64,000 bases of DNA, from the NCBI GenBank assembly GCA_036263655.1, contig DATAGP010000047.1:1-64000 (forward strand). Reading direction: 5' to 3'. Source of the DNA: Schlegelella_A sp036263655. GTDB lineage: Bacteria; Pseudomonadota; Gammaproteobacteria; Burkholderiales; Burkholderiaceae_C. Positions 28,221 through 37,569 of this stretch are shown here, in pieces (the first letter of the stretch is position 1; every line of letters starts with the position of its first letter). Below the pieces are notes generated by a model. It was not told the DNA's origin. It was given only the letters and a program-made list of their open reading frames with translations, and did no database searches. The position numbers were made by a program, and so were the translations under genes.

Positions 28221-29309
28221 ATGAACAACGCACCGGCGCCCCCTGCCGACAAGACCTCGCCGCAGACGCGGCCGAAGGTCAACTCGATCGCCTTCATGGC
28301 GAGCACGCTGCTCGGCGTCGCGCTCTGCGTCTACATCGCCTACCCGCTGTTCGCGCCGCTGCTGTGGGCCGGTGTGCTGGCGGTGATGGCGCGCCCGTGG
28401 CATCGCTGGGTCGAGCGCAGGGTGCGGCATCGGTCGCTGGCCGCCGGGATCGTGACCGCGGCCGTGGCACTGCTGGTGGCGCTGCCCGTCGCCTTCGTCG
28501 CGTCGGAGATGCTGGTCGAGGCAACCGATGCCGCGGCGCGCTTCAGGAGCGGCGAGGCGGAGCGGCTCTGGCAGGAATTTCTCTCCCGCCACCCGCAGGT
28601 GCATGCGGTCGTGACCGCGCTCGAGCGACGGGTCGACGTGAAAGGGGTCACTGGCGATGCGACGACCTGGGTCGCCAGCGCCCTGCGTCGCCTGCTCACC
28701 GGCTCGCTCGCCGCGGCGACGGGCTGGCTCATCATGTGCTTCATCCTGTTCTTCTTCCTGCGCGACCATCGCGCGGTCCTCGCCGCCCTGCATCGCTATC
28801 TGCCTCTGGCCGACGGCGAAGTGCGCGAGATCTTGCGGACCGCCGACGACACCATCCACGCGACGGTCTGGGGGACGCTCGGCATCGCCCTTCTCCAGGG
28901 CGTGCTCGGTGGGCTCGTCTTCTGGTGGCTCGGAATCCCGGCGCCGGTGCTCTGGGGCGCCGTGATGGCGCTGCTGTCGGTCCTGCCCGTGCTCGGCGCC
29001 GCCATCGTCTGGCTGCCGGTCGCGGCCTATCTGGCGCTGCAGGGGAACTGGGTCGATGCGGTGACGCTGGCCGTCTTCGGAACGGTGGTGATCGGCCTCG
29101 TCGACAACCTCGTCTATCCGCTGATCGTCAAGGGCCGCATCCGCATGCACGCGGTGCCGGTGTTCGTGTCGATCATCGGCGGCCTGATCGTGTTCGGCGC
29201 TTCCGGGCTGATCCTGGGGCCGCTGCTGCTGGCCCTGACCGATTCCATGGTCACGCTCTGGCGGCGCCGTCTCGGCATGCGCACCGCACCCATCGTCGAC
29301 GAGGGCTGA
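28221..29309 (+). CDS. AI-2E family transporter
   Basis: 362 aa with seven to eight hydrophobic segments. The C-terminal half has the family signature: LLQGVLGGLVFWWLGIPAPV, VLPVLGAAIVWLP, GLVDNLVYPLIVKGR and a closing FVSIIGGLIVFGASGLILGP. Family members are inner-membrane permeases; few have been shown to move AI-2, others act as Na+/H+ antiporters or export other compounds, so the substrate here is not known. ATG 28221 begins 80 nt after the sugar dehydrogenase stop. Confidence 0.9.
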   Translation: MNNAPAPPADKTSPQTRPKVNSIAFMASTLLGVALCVYIAYPLFAPLLWAGVLAVMARPWHRWVERRVRHRSLAAGIVTAAVALLVALPVAFVASEMLVEATDAAARFRSGEAERLWQEFLSRHPQVHAVVTALERRVDVKGVTGDATTWVASALRRLLTGSLAAATGWLIMCFILFFFLRDHRAVLAALHRYLPLADGEVREILRTADDTIHATVWGTLGIALLQGVLGGLVFWWLGIPAPVLWGAVMALLSVLPVLGAAIVWLPVAAYLALQGNWVDAVTLAVFGTVVIGLVDNLVYPLIVKGRIRMHAVPVFVSIIGGLIVFGASGLILGPLLLALTDSMVTLWRRRLGMRTAPIVDEG

Positions 29310-29331
29310 CGCGCCCGGCGCGGGGCTCGCG

Positions 29332-29718
29332 TCAGCGCCACCGCTTCGCCAGCAGCCGGATCGTCCAGAGCGCCGCGACGCCGACCAGCACCTGGAGCGC
29401 GCGCGCAAGCGTGCTCGTCGCGCCGAAGGTTGCGCCGACGAGGTCGACGCCGATCAGGCCGGCCAGGCCTTCGTGCAGGCCGCCGAGGACGAGCAACACG
29501 AGCGCGGTCCGGTCGAGCGCGCCGAGCCGGCGCCCGCCACCCGCCTCAGCCGGCGCGGTGGCGCTGCTCCACTCCGACGGCGGGGAGGTGCCGGCGAAGG
29601 CGCTCGCGCGTGCCTCGGACCCGGTCGGGGCCGGGCTCGACAGTGAGCTGGTGTCAACCCGGGCAGGCGACCTTCGCCGGCGAGCGCGCACGTTCGGCCA
29701 GGAGTTCGAGGGCCGCAC
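29332..29718 (-). CDS. DUF378 small membrane protein
   Basis: The C-terminal 60 residues match DUF378: LVLLVLGGLHEGLAGLIGVD, LVGATFG, then ARALQVLVGVAALWTI, two transmembrane helices with the usual hydrophobic pattern (LNWGL in most members is LHEGL here). The N-terminal part is Arg/Ser/Pro-rich and no start codon lies between it and the domain, so the frame can only begin at GTG 29718, inside the end of the glycosyltransferase gene. Either the two overlap by 65 nt or a frameshift has removed the true start. Confidence 0.6.
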   Translation of the reverse strand: MRPSNSWPNVRARRRRSPARVDTSSLSSPAPTGSEARASAFAGTSPPSEWSSATAPAEAGGGRRLGALDRTALVLLVLGGLHEGLAGLIGVDLVGATFGATSTLARALQVLVGVAALWTIRLLAKRWR

Positions 29719-30832
29719 CGACGACGCGGCCGGTGTCGACGCGATGCAGGCAGGCGTGGTGCTGCTGCGGGCACACGCTCTTCAGGCAATGCCGGCAGTC
29801 GACGGCGTGGCTGACGACGCGGGCCGGCACGCGCCAGGGCGTCTGCTGCGGGTGGGTGAGCGCGTACAGGTCGACGACCGGCGTGCCGAGCGCTGCCGCG
29901 ATGTGCGCCGGACCGGTGTTGTTGGTCAGCAGGAGGTCGGCGCCGTCGACGAGCGCGCCGAGGCCGCCGAGGCCCAGTTCGCCGGCGAGCGAGATCGAGG
30001 CCGTGCCCATCGCGCGCCTCGCCGCGTGGACCGTGCCCTCTTCCTCGGCGCTGCCGGTGAAGACGGCGGGCACGCCGGTGATGCGATGCAGGGAGGCGGC
30101 GGCGCGGCCGAAGCGGTCGGGCGGATAGCGCCGCGAGGCCGAGCTCGCGCCCGGGTGGACGACGAAGTAGGGCTGGCCGGCGGCGATCCCGGCCCGCGCG
30201 AGCGCGTCGGCGGCCTGCTGCCGGTCCTCGGCGCGCACCCGGAAGCGCAGGCGCGAGTCGGCGGTGACGAAGCCGACGCTGTCGACCAGCGCCAGCTGGC
30301 GCTCGACCTCGTGCCGCATGCCGTCGCCGATCACGTCGGGATCGGCGAGCCAGTCGCTGAGGAGCCGGTACGGGTTCTCGCGGCAATGCGCGAGGCGAAG
30401 CGGAATGCCGGCCTGCCGGCACAGCAGCGCCGCCGGCAGTGCGCTCTGGGTGCAGCTGGTGAAGACGATCGCGGCGTCGAAGCAGCCGTCCGACAAGCGC
30501 TGCAGCAGGCGCCACTCGGCGGCGGTGGACGTGCCGCCGGACGTGTCGTCGGCGGTCGCCTCGTGGCGGACCCAGGGCGCGTCGAAGGCGATGCATTCGT
30601 CGACGAACGGCAGGTGCGGCGCCAGCTTCGCGCCGCAGCGCGAGGTGAGCAGGGTGATCGACGCGCTGGGGTTCGTCTCGCGCACGGCGGCGATGGCCGG
30701 CGTCGTCATCAGCACGTCGCCGAGCTTGTCGAGGCGGACCACGAGGATCCGCTCCGCCTCGCGCCAGCGGGCGAGGCGGCCGGCACCGGCGCTCGCCTGC
30801 GGCACCGGCGCAGGCATGGCCCCGGTTCTCAT
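29654..30832 (-). CDS. glycosyltransferase family 9 (heptosyltransferase-like)
   Basis: 392 aa. A GT-B enzyme of the ADP-heptose transferase type: RILVVRLDKLGDVLMTTP (N-terminal nucleotide-fold motif) and, in the C-domain, FVVHPGASSASRRYPPDRF and LLTNNTGPAHIAAALGTPVV, the donor-binding signature. The C-terminal CRHCLKSVCPQQHHACL is a Cys/His cluster seen in several GT9 relatives. It probably adds heptose or a related sugar in surface glycan assembly. ATG 30832 overlaps the stop of the GmhB-like phosphatase gene (ATGA), so both work together. Confidence 0.88.
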   Translation of the reverse strand: MRTGAMPAPVPQASAGAGRLARWREAERILVVRLDKLGDVLMTTPAIAAVRETNPSASITLLTSRCGAKLAPHLPFVDECIAFDAPWVRHEATADDTSGGTSTAAEWRLLQRLSDGCFDAAIVFTSCTQSALPAALLCRQAGIPLRLAHCRENPYRLLSDWLADPDVIGDGMRHEVERQLALVDSVGFVTADSRLRFRVRAEDRQQAADALARAGIAAGQPYFVVHPGASSASRRYPPDRFGRAAASLHRITGVPAVFTGSAEEEGTVHAARRAMGTASISLAGELGLGGLGALVDGADLLLTNNTGPAHIAAALGTPVVDLYALTHPQQTPWRVPARVVSHAVDCRHCLKSVCPQQHHACLHRVDTGRVVGAALELLAERARSPAKVACPG

Positions 30833-31539
30833 GGCGCGCCGTGCCAGGCCGCGGCCAGCCGGGAGAAGCCCAGGCGGGGCGGCGCGGCACGCGAGCGGGC
30901 GCGGCCGACGCTGTCGTCGACGCGTGGTGCGGCGGTGAGGATGACCTCCGCGGCGGCCAGCAGGTCGCCACAGCGGTGATCCGGCCGGCGCAGCGGCGAC
31001 TGCCGCCATTCGGTCTCGTGGCCGACGTCGACCAGCACGCTGCGGCAGCCGGCACGGTGACCCGCCTCGACGTCGTCGAGCATGTCGCCGACCATCCACG
31101 AGCTGGCGAGGTCGAGCCGGTGCGCGATCGCCGCCTGGCGGAGCAGGCCCGGGGCCGGCACGCGGCACAGGCAGGCACCGCCCGGCCGCGACTCGCTGGC
31201 GTGCGGGCACAGGTGAAAGCCCTCGACAGGGATGCCTTCCCCGGCGAGCTGCATGACCAGGGCCGCCTCGAGCCGGGCGAACGCGTGCCGGGTGAAGCGC
31301 TGCCGCGCGATCCCGGGCTGGTGGGTGACGACCACCAGCGCGAAGCCGGCGTCGTGCAGGCGACGCAAGCCCTCGAAGGCGTTGGGCGTGAAGCGCAGCA
31401 GCGACGGCTCGACGTTGTCCGGCACCTCGGTCACGAGGGTGCCGTCCTTGTCGATGAAGACCGCGGGGCGGTCGCCGGCGACCGGGACCGGGCGCGGCAG
31501 GCTGCCGTCCGCGGGACCCGACGAGCCGAACCATCTCAT
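30829..31539 (-). CDS. HAD-IIIA phosphatase, GmhB-like
   Basis: 236 aa. HAD motif I is VFIDKDGTLVTE, motif II lies in ALVVVTHQPGIA, and motif III/IV are MVGDMLDDVEAG. The zinc-binding loop typical of D-glycero-D-manno-heptose 1,7-bisphosphate 7-phosphatase is present as CPHASESRPGGACLCR. GmhB makes the heptose precursor of LPS inner core, and the next gene is a GT9 heptosyltransferase, which supports that role. The protein has about 25 extra residues at the start and about 40 Arg-rich ones at the end. ATG 31539 was chosen as the only ATG close to the domain. Confidence 0.85.
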   Translation of the reverse strand: MRWFGSSGPADGSLPRPVPVAGDRPAVFIDKDGTLVTEVPDNVEPSLLRFTPNAFEGLRRLHDAGFALVVVTHQPGIARQRFTRHAFARLEAALVMQLAGEGIPVEGFHLCPHASESRPGGACLCRVPAPGLLRQAAIAHRLDLASSWMVGDMLDDVEAGHRAGCRSVLVDVGHETEWRQSPLRRPDHRCGDLLAAAEVILTAAPRVDDSVGRARSRAAPPRLGFSRLAAAWHGAP

Positions 31540-31726
31540 GGCCCGGCTCCCGACATCGTCGAGGGCGTCGAGGCGCGGCCGGCACGGGCGGTCGCACGAA
31601 GCAGTCGGTACGGCATGGGTTCTCCAGGTCCGGATCTCCAGCAACCACCGTGCCGTGGCGGCTCGCGTCACCCGCTCGTCCGCTGTCGGCGCCGGCGGGA
31701 ACGAAAGCTGCCTCGGGCTGTGCCGC

Positions 31727-33238
31727 ATGCCGCTCGGTCCTGTTCCTGCCGTTTCCGGAGCCGAGCTCGAGGCCGGCGAGCGCGCGCTCGTCCTCGACGC
31801 TGCCTGGGCCAGCCTGACGGGCGCGCTGTCGAGCGGTGTCGTGCTCGCCGCCTTCGCCATTGCGCTCGGCGCCGGGCCGATGGTGATCGGCCTCCTTGCG
31901 GCGATACCGCTGCTCGCGCAGGTGGCGCAGCTCCCGGCGATCCTCCTGATCGAGCGATACCGCGAGCGCAAGCGCATCGGAGTCATCGCCATCACCGCGT
32001 CCCGGTTCGTCATCCTGGCGATGGCCGCGCTGCCGTTCCTGACCGACCGCCAGGCGACGCTGTCCCTGCTGGTGCTGGCGCAGGCGATCATCTCGATCCT
32101 CGTCTCGGCCGGCAGCTGCAGCGTCAACTCCTGGCTGCACCAGCTGATCCCGCATGCGCGGCTCGGTCCGTTCTTTTCGCGTCGCCTGCTATGGGGCACG
32201 CTGCTCGGCGGCGCCGGGTCGCTCGCCGCCGGCGCATTCATCGACTCGCGCGCCGACGGAGAACGGCTGCAGGCCTTCGCGGTCGCTTTCGGCGCCGCGG
32301 CGCTGGCGGGCTTCGCAAGCTCGTACTACCTCGCGCGTGCGCCCGAGCCGAGGATGCTGCCCGGCGAGCCGGCGCCGTCGCTGCTCGCCACCCTGCGCCG
32401 GCCGCTGCAGCAGCCCAACTTCCGCCGCCTGCTCGTCTTCCTGGCGTCGTGGAGCGTGGCGTCGAACATCGCGGCGCCTTTCATCACCGTCTACCTGATG
32501 CGCCAGCTCGGCTACGGGCTCGGCATCGTGACCGCGCTCGGCGTGGCCAGCCAGCTGGCGAGCGCCTTCGCCCTGTACGTGTGGGGGCGGGTCTCGAGCG
32601 ACATCTCCAACAAGGGCGTGCTCGCCGTCGCCCTGCCGACGTATTTCCTGTGCACCGCCGCGCTCATGCTCGGCGACCGCCCGGCCCAGCCGCAGCTGGC
32701 GCTGGCCATCCTCGTCGTCCTCCATGTGGCGCTCGGCGCCGCCAACGGCGGCATCGGCCTGGCGGTCGGCAACCTCGGCCTGAAGCTCGCGCCGGAGCGC
32801 GAGGGAACGTCGTACCTGGCGGTGATCGGCATCGTCTCGGCGCTGGCCGGCGGCCTCGCGCCGCTGGTCGGCGGGTCGCTCGCCGAATGGGCACAGGACC
32901 GCGAGCTCGCCTTCCTGGTGCGCTGGACCTCGCCGACGCGCACGCGCGAGGTGAATGTCCTCGGCTTCCAGCACTGGGAGTTCCTGTTCCTGCTCTCGGC
33001 GGCGCTCGGGCTCTACGTCCTGCATGCGCTGTCGCGCATCCAGGAGGAAGGGCAGAACGACGAGCGGCTGGTCATCCAGCACTTCGCCGTCGAGGCGGCG
33101 AGGACCGTGACCAACCTGTCGTCCGTCGCCGGTGCCCTCGGCGGCCTGTTCCCGTTCCGTCAGCTGAGCCGCTTCGGCCGGATGGCACGCGGCCGCAGAG
33201 CCCGTGGCCCCGAGGCCTTGGAAGGCGCCCGGGAGTGA
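31727..33238 (+). CDS. MFS transporter
   Basis: 503 aa with about 11-12 hydrophobic segments. The start lies before a strongly amphipathic leader; ATG 31727 (MPLGPVPAV) is the nearest. Recognisable MFS features are LLAQVAQLPAILLIERYRERKR (motif A-like loop after helix 2) and a cytoplasmic C-terminal tail of about 70 residues. Substrate cannot be read from sequence. The gene precedes galT by 48 nt on the same strand, so uptake of galactose or a related sugar is plausible. It is divergent from the GmhB-like gene. Confidence 0.85.
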   Translation: MPLGPVPAVSGAELEAGERALVLDAAWASLTGALSSGVVLAAFAIALGAGPMVIGLLAAIPLLAQVAQLPAILLIERYRERKRIGVIAITASRFVILAMAALPFLTDRQATLSLLVLAQAIISILVSAGSCSVNSWLHQLIPHARLGPFFSRRLLWGTLLGGAGSLAAGAFIDSRADGERLQAFAVAFGAAALAGFASSYYLARAPEPRMLPGEPAPSLLATLRRPLQQPNFRRLLVFLASWSVASNIAAPFITVYLMRQLGYGLGIVTALGVASQLASAFALYVWGRVSSDISNKGVLAVALPTYFLCTAALMLGDRPAQPQLALAILVVLHVALGAANGGIGLAVGNLGLKLAPEREGTSYLAVIGIVSALAGGLAPLVGGSLAEWAQDRELAFLVRWTSPTRTREVNVLGFQHWEFLFLLSAALGLYVLHALSRIQEEGQNDERLVIQHFAVEAARTVTNLSSVAGALGGLFPFRQLSRFGRMARGRRARGPEALEGARE

Positions 33239-33286
33239 GGACAATGCGCTCCTTCTCTCCACGCCTGGCCCATCCACTTGTCGCCG

Positions 33287-34375
33287 ATGCACACCCTGGC
33301 CCTCGTCAAACCTGACGGCCGCTCCCTGACGCTCTACGGACGCCAGCCCCTCCTCGATGTCGCCGACGCGCCGAGCCCCTTCCCCGACCCGCTCGGCACG
33401 CGCGCGCACATGCGCTGGCATCCGCTGCGCGGCGAGTGGGTGACCTACGCGGCGCATCGCCAGGACCGCACCTTCCAGCCGCCGCCGCAGTACGACCCGC
33501 TCGCTCCGACGATCGACCCCGCCAGCCCGACCGAGGTGCCGGCCGGCCGGTGGGATGTCGCGGTGTTCGACAACCGCTTTCCGGCGCTCGGCGGCAGCGG
33601 CCGGGTCACCGTCCCCGAACTGCCGGTGCCGACGTCGGCCGCGGACGGTCATTGCGAGGTGGTGGTCTACACGCCGGACGCGATCGGCTCGCTCGGCGCG
33701 CTGCCGCTCGACCACCTGGAGCTGCTGCTGTCGGTGTGGGCCGACCGCACGGCGCGGCTCGCCGCGCGCGGCGACGTCCGCTACGTGATGCCGTTCGAGA
33801 ACCGCGGCCCCGAAGTGGGCGCGACGCTGCCGCACCCGCATGGCCAGATCTACGCCTACCCCGTCGTGCCGCCGGTGCCGGCCCGCATGGCGGAGCAGTC
33901 GCTGGAGCATCTCGCCAGGCATGGCCGCGGCGCCCTCGACGCGCTCATCGATGCCGAGCGGAGCGGCGGCGCGCGCATGCTCTACGAAGGGCCGCACGCG
34001 GTGGCCTTCGTTCCGGTCTGCGCGCGCTATCCGTATGAGTGCTGGGTCGCCCCGATCGAGCCCGTCGCCGGCTTCCGCGAGCTGCGCGACGAGCAGCGGG
34101 CCGACCTCGCGCGCGCCCTGAAGACGGTGCTGCTGAAGTACGAGGGCCTGTGGCAACGGCCGCTGCCGTACCTCATGGCCTGGTACCAGGCGCCGACCGA
34201 CGGCGAGCCGCACCCGGAGGCACACCTGCACGCGCAGTTCTATCCGCCGTACCGGACCCGCGACCGCCTCAAGTACCTGGCCGGCACCGAGCTGGCGGCC
34301 GGCTTCTACGCCATGGACGCGCTGCCGGAAGACAAGGCGTGCGAGCTGCAGGCGATCGAGGTGAGCCTGCGATGA
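33287..34375 (+). CDS. galT: galactose-1-phosphate uridylyltransferase
   Basis: 362 aa. Leloir-pathway enzyme that swaps UMP between UDP-glucose and galactose-1-phosphate. The active-site HPHGQIYAYP (nucleophilic His in HxH) is present, as are the early NRFPALGGSG-type motif and the later EAHLHAQFYPP. ATG 33287 was preferred over TTG 33278. Its stop overlaps the ATG of galK (ATGA), so the two are translationally coupled. Confidence 0.95.
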   Translation: MHTLALVKPDGRSLTLYGRQPLLDVADAPSPFPDPLGTRAHMRWHPLRGEWVTYAAHRQDRTFQPPPQYDPLAPTIDPASPTEVPAGRWDVAVFDNRFPALGGSGRVTVPELPVPTSAADGHCEVVVYTPDAIGSLGALPLDHLELLLSVWADRTARLAARGDVRYVMPFENRGPEVGATLPHPHGQIYAYPVVPPVPARMAEQSLEHLARHGRGALDALIDAERSGGARMLYEGPHAVAFVPVCARYPYECWVAPIEPVAGFRELRDEQRADLARALKTVLLKYEGLWQRPLPYLMAWYQAPTDGEPHPEAHLHAQFYPPYRTRDRLKYLAGTELAAGFYAMDALPEDKACELQAIEVSLR

Positions 34376-35472
34376 GCGGCGGATTCGCCGCCACGTTCGG
34401 ACGAGCGCCAGACGCGGTCGCCAGCGCGCCGGGCCGCGTCAACCTGCTCGGCGAGCACACCGACTACAACGATGGCTTCGTCCTGCCGATCGCGTTGTCG
34501 CAGCAGACGACGGTGGCGCTCGGCCGCGCCGCGGGCCAAGCCTTCACGCTGCGATCGGACAACCTCGGCCGCGGCGTGTCCTTCGGCCTCGAGCGGCCGC
34601 CCGAGGAGCAGTTCGCACGCTACGTCTTCGGCTGCCTGCACGAGATGACGAAGGGCGGCCGGACGGTGCCGCCGCTCGACATCCACGTCGCCTCGGACGT
34701 GCCGATCGGCGTCGGCCTGTCGTCGAGCGCGGCCCTCGAAGTCGCCACGCTGCGTGCCCTGCGCGGCCTGCTCGGCGCGGACATCGACGACGTCGAGATC
34801 GCGCGCATGGCGCAGCGTGCCGAGATCGAGCACGCGGGCGTCCGCTGCGGGATCATGGACCAGATGGCGTCGAGCCTCGCCGGCACCGAGCGGGCGCTGT
34901 TCCTCGACACGCGCACGCTGCAGACGCGCCTGCTCGACCTGCCGCCCGACACGACCGTGCTGGTCCTCGATTCCGGCATCGAGCGCTCGCTCGCCGGCAG
35001 CGGCTTCAACCAGCGCCGGCGCGAATGCGAGGAGGCGGCGGCGCAGCTCGGCCTCGAGAGCCTGCGCGAGGTCGACGACCTCGCTGTAGTCGAGTCGCTC
35101 GCCGAGCCCTGGCGCCGGCGTGCGCGCCACGTCGTCAGCGAGAACGCGCGCGTGCTGCGCGCGGTGCAGGGGGTCACCGCTGCCGCTTTCGGCGAGCTCA
35201 TGAACGGATCGCATGCGAGCCTGCGCGACGACTACGAGGTCTCGGTGCCGCCGCTCGACACCCTCGTCTCGCTGCTGCAGCAGCGGCCCGGCGTCTTCGG
35301 GGCCCGGCTCACCGGGGCGGGCTTCGGCGGCGCCTGCGTGGCGCTCTGCGCAAGCGGGCAGGCCGGGGACGTGGCCGAGGCGGTGCTTGCCGCTTACGCG
35401 CGGTCGGGCCAGACGGGGCGCGTGCTGGCGCCGCCCGACATCACTCCGGCCGCCCGGTCTCCGCGAACCTGA
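34372..35472 (+). CDS. galK: galactokinase
   Basis: 366 aa. GHMP kinase that phosphorylates galactose at C1. The galactokinase signature GRVNLLGEHTDYNDGFVLP, the ATP-binding GVGLSSSAALEV and the C-terminal TGAGFGGACVAL are intact, as is the catalytic Asp in CGIMDQMAS. It is the last gene of the MFS-galT-galK set; no galE or galM is seen in the window. Its 3' end runs 32 nt into the convergent SRPBCC gene. Confidence 0.95.
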   Translation: MSGGFAATFGRAPDAVASAPGRVNLLGEHTDYNDGFVLPIALSQQTTVALGRAAGQAFTLRSDNLGRGVSFGLERPPEEQFARYVFGCLHEMTKGGRTVPPLDIHVASDVPIGVGLSSSAALEVATLRALRGLLGADIDDVEIARMAQRAEIEHAGVRCGIMDQMASSLAGTERALFLDTRTLQTRLLDLPPDTTVLVLDSGIERSLAGSGFNQRRRECEEAAAQLGLESLREVDDLAVVESLAEPWRRRARHVVSENARVLRAVQGVTAAAFGELMNGSHASLRDDYEVSVPPLDTLVSLLQQRPGVFGARLTGAGFGGACVALCASGQAGDVAEAVLAAYARSGQTGRVLAPPDITPAARSPRT

Positions 35473-35992
35473 CGAGGCGCTTCGCCTGATCGGCGATGAC
35501 GCCGTCGACGGGGCCGGCGAGGCGGTCGAGCGCGGCGCTCGCCGGCCCCGCGACGCGATAGCTCACCTCGAGCGTGGTCCTGCCGTCCTTCTCGCCGATC
35601 GCGAAGCTCAGGATGCCCTCGACGGCGAGTGCCTGCAGTGGGCCCAGCGCGCCTGACAAACGGAGCAGCCGGCCTTCCACGACGTTGACGACGCGCGCAT
35701 GCTCGACGGAGTTGCGTTCCCAGCGCTCGCAGAAGCAGCCGCCGGCCTGCACCGCGAGGCTGAGGTTCGAGGCCTTGCCCGAGTAGGTGTGCCTGCCGTT
35801 CCACCACTGATCGATGCGGGCGAGCGCTTCGTAGAGCTGACGCGGGCTGGCCTGGGTTTCGTGGCGCAGATGGACGACGAACCCGGTCGGTGCGACGTCG
35901 CTCGTGTCGGCCGATGCCGGGGTCGGCCCGCCGGCGGCAAGCACGAGCAGGCAGCCCAGGCGTTGCCAGGTCCGGGGCGAGATTGCCTTCAT
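35441..35992 (-). CDS. secreted SRPBCC (START-like) protein
   Basis: 183 aa. A signal peptide (LLVLAAGGPTPASA) precedes an SRPBCC/AHSA1-like domain: FVVHLRHETQASPRQLYEAL, IDQWWNGRHTYSG, and the C-terminal helix PVDGVIADQAKRLVRFAE. The family binds lipids or other hydrophobic ligands. ATG 35992 overlaps the stop of the DUF1761 gene (ATGA), so they form a two-gene operon; the end overlaps galK by 32 nt in convergent orientation. Confidence 0.8.
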   Translation of the reverse strand: MKAISPRTWQRLGCLLVLAAGGPTPASADTSDVAPTGFVVHLRHETQASPRQLYEALARIDQWWNGRHTYSGKASNLSLAVQAGGCFCERWERNSVEHARVVNVVEGRLLRLSGALGPLQALAVEGILSFAIGEKDGRTTLEVSYRVAGPASAALDRLAGPVDGVIADQAKRLVRFAETGRPE

Positions 35993-36393
35993 CTCCAGGC
36001 TCCGATCAGGGCGCCCATGGCGGTGTACGAGACGACCAGGTAGCCGGCATGGATCAGCCAGAGTCTGAACGACCGGCGTTCGAAGAGGAAGATCACGCCG
36101 ATCGACATCGCGGCCCAGCCGAGGCCTGCGGCCAGGCCGGCGAAGGCGCCGAAGACGACGCCGTGCTGCGGGCCGATGAAGGCGGCGAGATTGAAGGCGA
36201 TGACGAGCGAGCAGAGCAGGGCCAGCGCGAACACGCTCGCCAGCTTGCCGTCGCGGATGCGCGCCTCGTCGAGACCCGCCTCGCGCATCCATGCCCTCGC
36301 GAAGAGAAACGGCGAGTACCACACGCCGCCGACGAGAAAGCAGACCAGGGCCGCCGCGAGGACGGCCGGATAATTGAACTGGATCGCCTGCAC
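35989..36393 (-). CDS. DUF1761 membrane protein
   Basis: 134 aa with four transmembrane helices; VGGVWYSPFLFARAWMREAG and the closing WLIHAGYLVVSYTAMGALIG are typical of DUF1761. Function unknown. It starts at GTG 36393 and overlaps the SRPBCC gene by 4 nt. It is divergent from the histidine kinase gene, with 87 nt between. Confidence 0.85.
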   Translation of the reverse strand: MQAIQFNYPAVLAAALVCFLVGGVWYSPFLFARAWMREAGLDEARIRDGKLASVFALALLCSLVIAFNLAAFIGPQHGVVFGAFAGLAAGLGWAAMSIGVIFLFERRSFRLWLIHAGYLVVSYTAMGALIGAWR

Positions 36394-36480
36394 GGATGCC
36401 CTCCCGGCGTCGAGGAGCGCCGACCGCCGGCAGCTCCCGCGACCTCAGGATCGCGTTGACCCGGCGCGGCGGCAAGACGG

Positions 36481-37569
36481 ATGCGTCCGAACATGGAAAG
36501 TCAGGGCCCGAAGCGCGACGAAAGCCCGCCGATGCCGGCATCGCCGACCTTCGACGATCGCTTCGTGATGGCCATCGGCATCCCGGCCTTCGGGCTCTCG
36601 ATCCCGGTCCTCTCCGGGCTGTACGGCGCGCTGTCGCCGTCGCAGCCGGCCTTCTGGGGCGGTGCGCTCTATTTCCTGGCGCTCGCGGCCGCCATCTGGC
36701 TCGGCAATCGCTGGCTGCTCGTGCAGCAGCGGCGGCACCTCGACTGGTTCGCCCAGCCGGCGCGCAAGCTGATGATCCTCATCGCCGCGAACGTGCTGTA
36801 CACCGCGCCCCTCACCGTCGGCTGCCTCGCCGGCTGGTACTGGATGCGCGGCCTGCCGCTCGACGCCGGCACCGTGCAGCTGGTGGCCCTGACGAACGTC
36901 ATCTGCGTCGTCTTCGTCACGCATGCCTACGAGACCGTCTTCCTGATCCGCGAGCGCGAATCGGACATGACCCGCGTCGATCGCCTGGAGCGCAAGCGGG
37001 CCGAGGCCGAGCTCGCGGCGCTGACGGCGCAGCTCGACCCGCACTTCCTGTTCAACAGCCTCAACACGCTCGGCCATGTCATCGGCCGCGACCCGCGCCG
37101 GGCTCGGGAGTTCTGCGACCGGCTCGCCGACGTCTACCGCTACGTGCTCGCCAGCCGCGGCCGGCAGCTCGTGCCGCTCGCGGACGAGCTCGCCTTCCTG
37201 GCCAGCTACCACGACCTGCTGGCGCTGCGCTTCGGCTCGGCCATCGCGCTCGCCGTGGACCCTCGCCTGGTCGAGGCGGGCGGAGACCCCGGCCGCTCCG
37301 TTCCTCCGCTGGCACTGCAAACCCTGCTCGAGAACGCCGTCAAGCACAACGGCTTCGAGGTCGAGGCGCCGCTGCGCATGCGCGTCTTCCTCGCCGCCGA
37401 CGCGGTCCGCTTCGTCCGCGAGCGGCGGCCGCGGACGAGCGTCCTGCCCGGCGCCGGTCTGGGCCTGCGCAATCTCGACGAGCGCTGCCGCCTGCTCGCC
37501 GGCCGCGGCCTGGTGGTCGATGCCTCCGACGGCCGCTTCGAGGTGGCCGTGCCCATCGCGCGCCGATGA
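36481..37569 (+). CDS. LytS/YehU-type sensor histidine kinase
   Basis: 362 aa. Four transmembrane helices in the first 150 residues, then a coiled linker and the His_kinase domain with LTAQLDPHFLFNSLNTLGHV, whose His is the phospho-acceptor. The HATPase domain has LQTLLENAVKHNGF (N-box) and GAGLGLRNLDERC (G-box). There is no extra sensory domain, so the signal is likely sensed in the membrane. ATG 36481 or 36493 can start it. The stop overlaps the ATG of the LytTR regulator (ATGA). Confidence 0.9.
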   Translation: MRPNMESQGPKRDESPPMPASPTFDDRFVMAIGIPAFGLSIPVLSGLYGALSPSQPAFWGGALYFLALAAAIWLGNRWLLVQQRRHLDWFAQPARKLMILIAANVLYTAPLTVGCLAGWYWMRGLPLDAGTVQLVALTNVICVVFVTHAYETVFLIRERESDMTRVDRLERKRAEAELAALTAQLDPHFLFNSLNTLGHVIGRDPRRAREFCDRLADVYRYVLASRGRQLVPLADELAFLASYHDLLALRFGSAIALAVDPRLVEAGGDPGRSVPPLALQTLLENAVKHNGFEVEAPLRMRVFLAADAVRFVRERRPRTSVLPGAGLGLRNLDERCRLLAGRGLVVDASDGRFEVAVPIARR

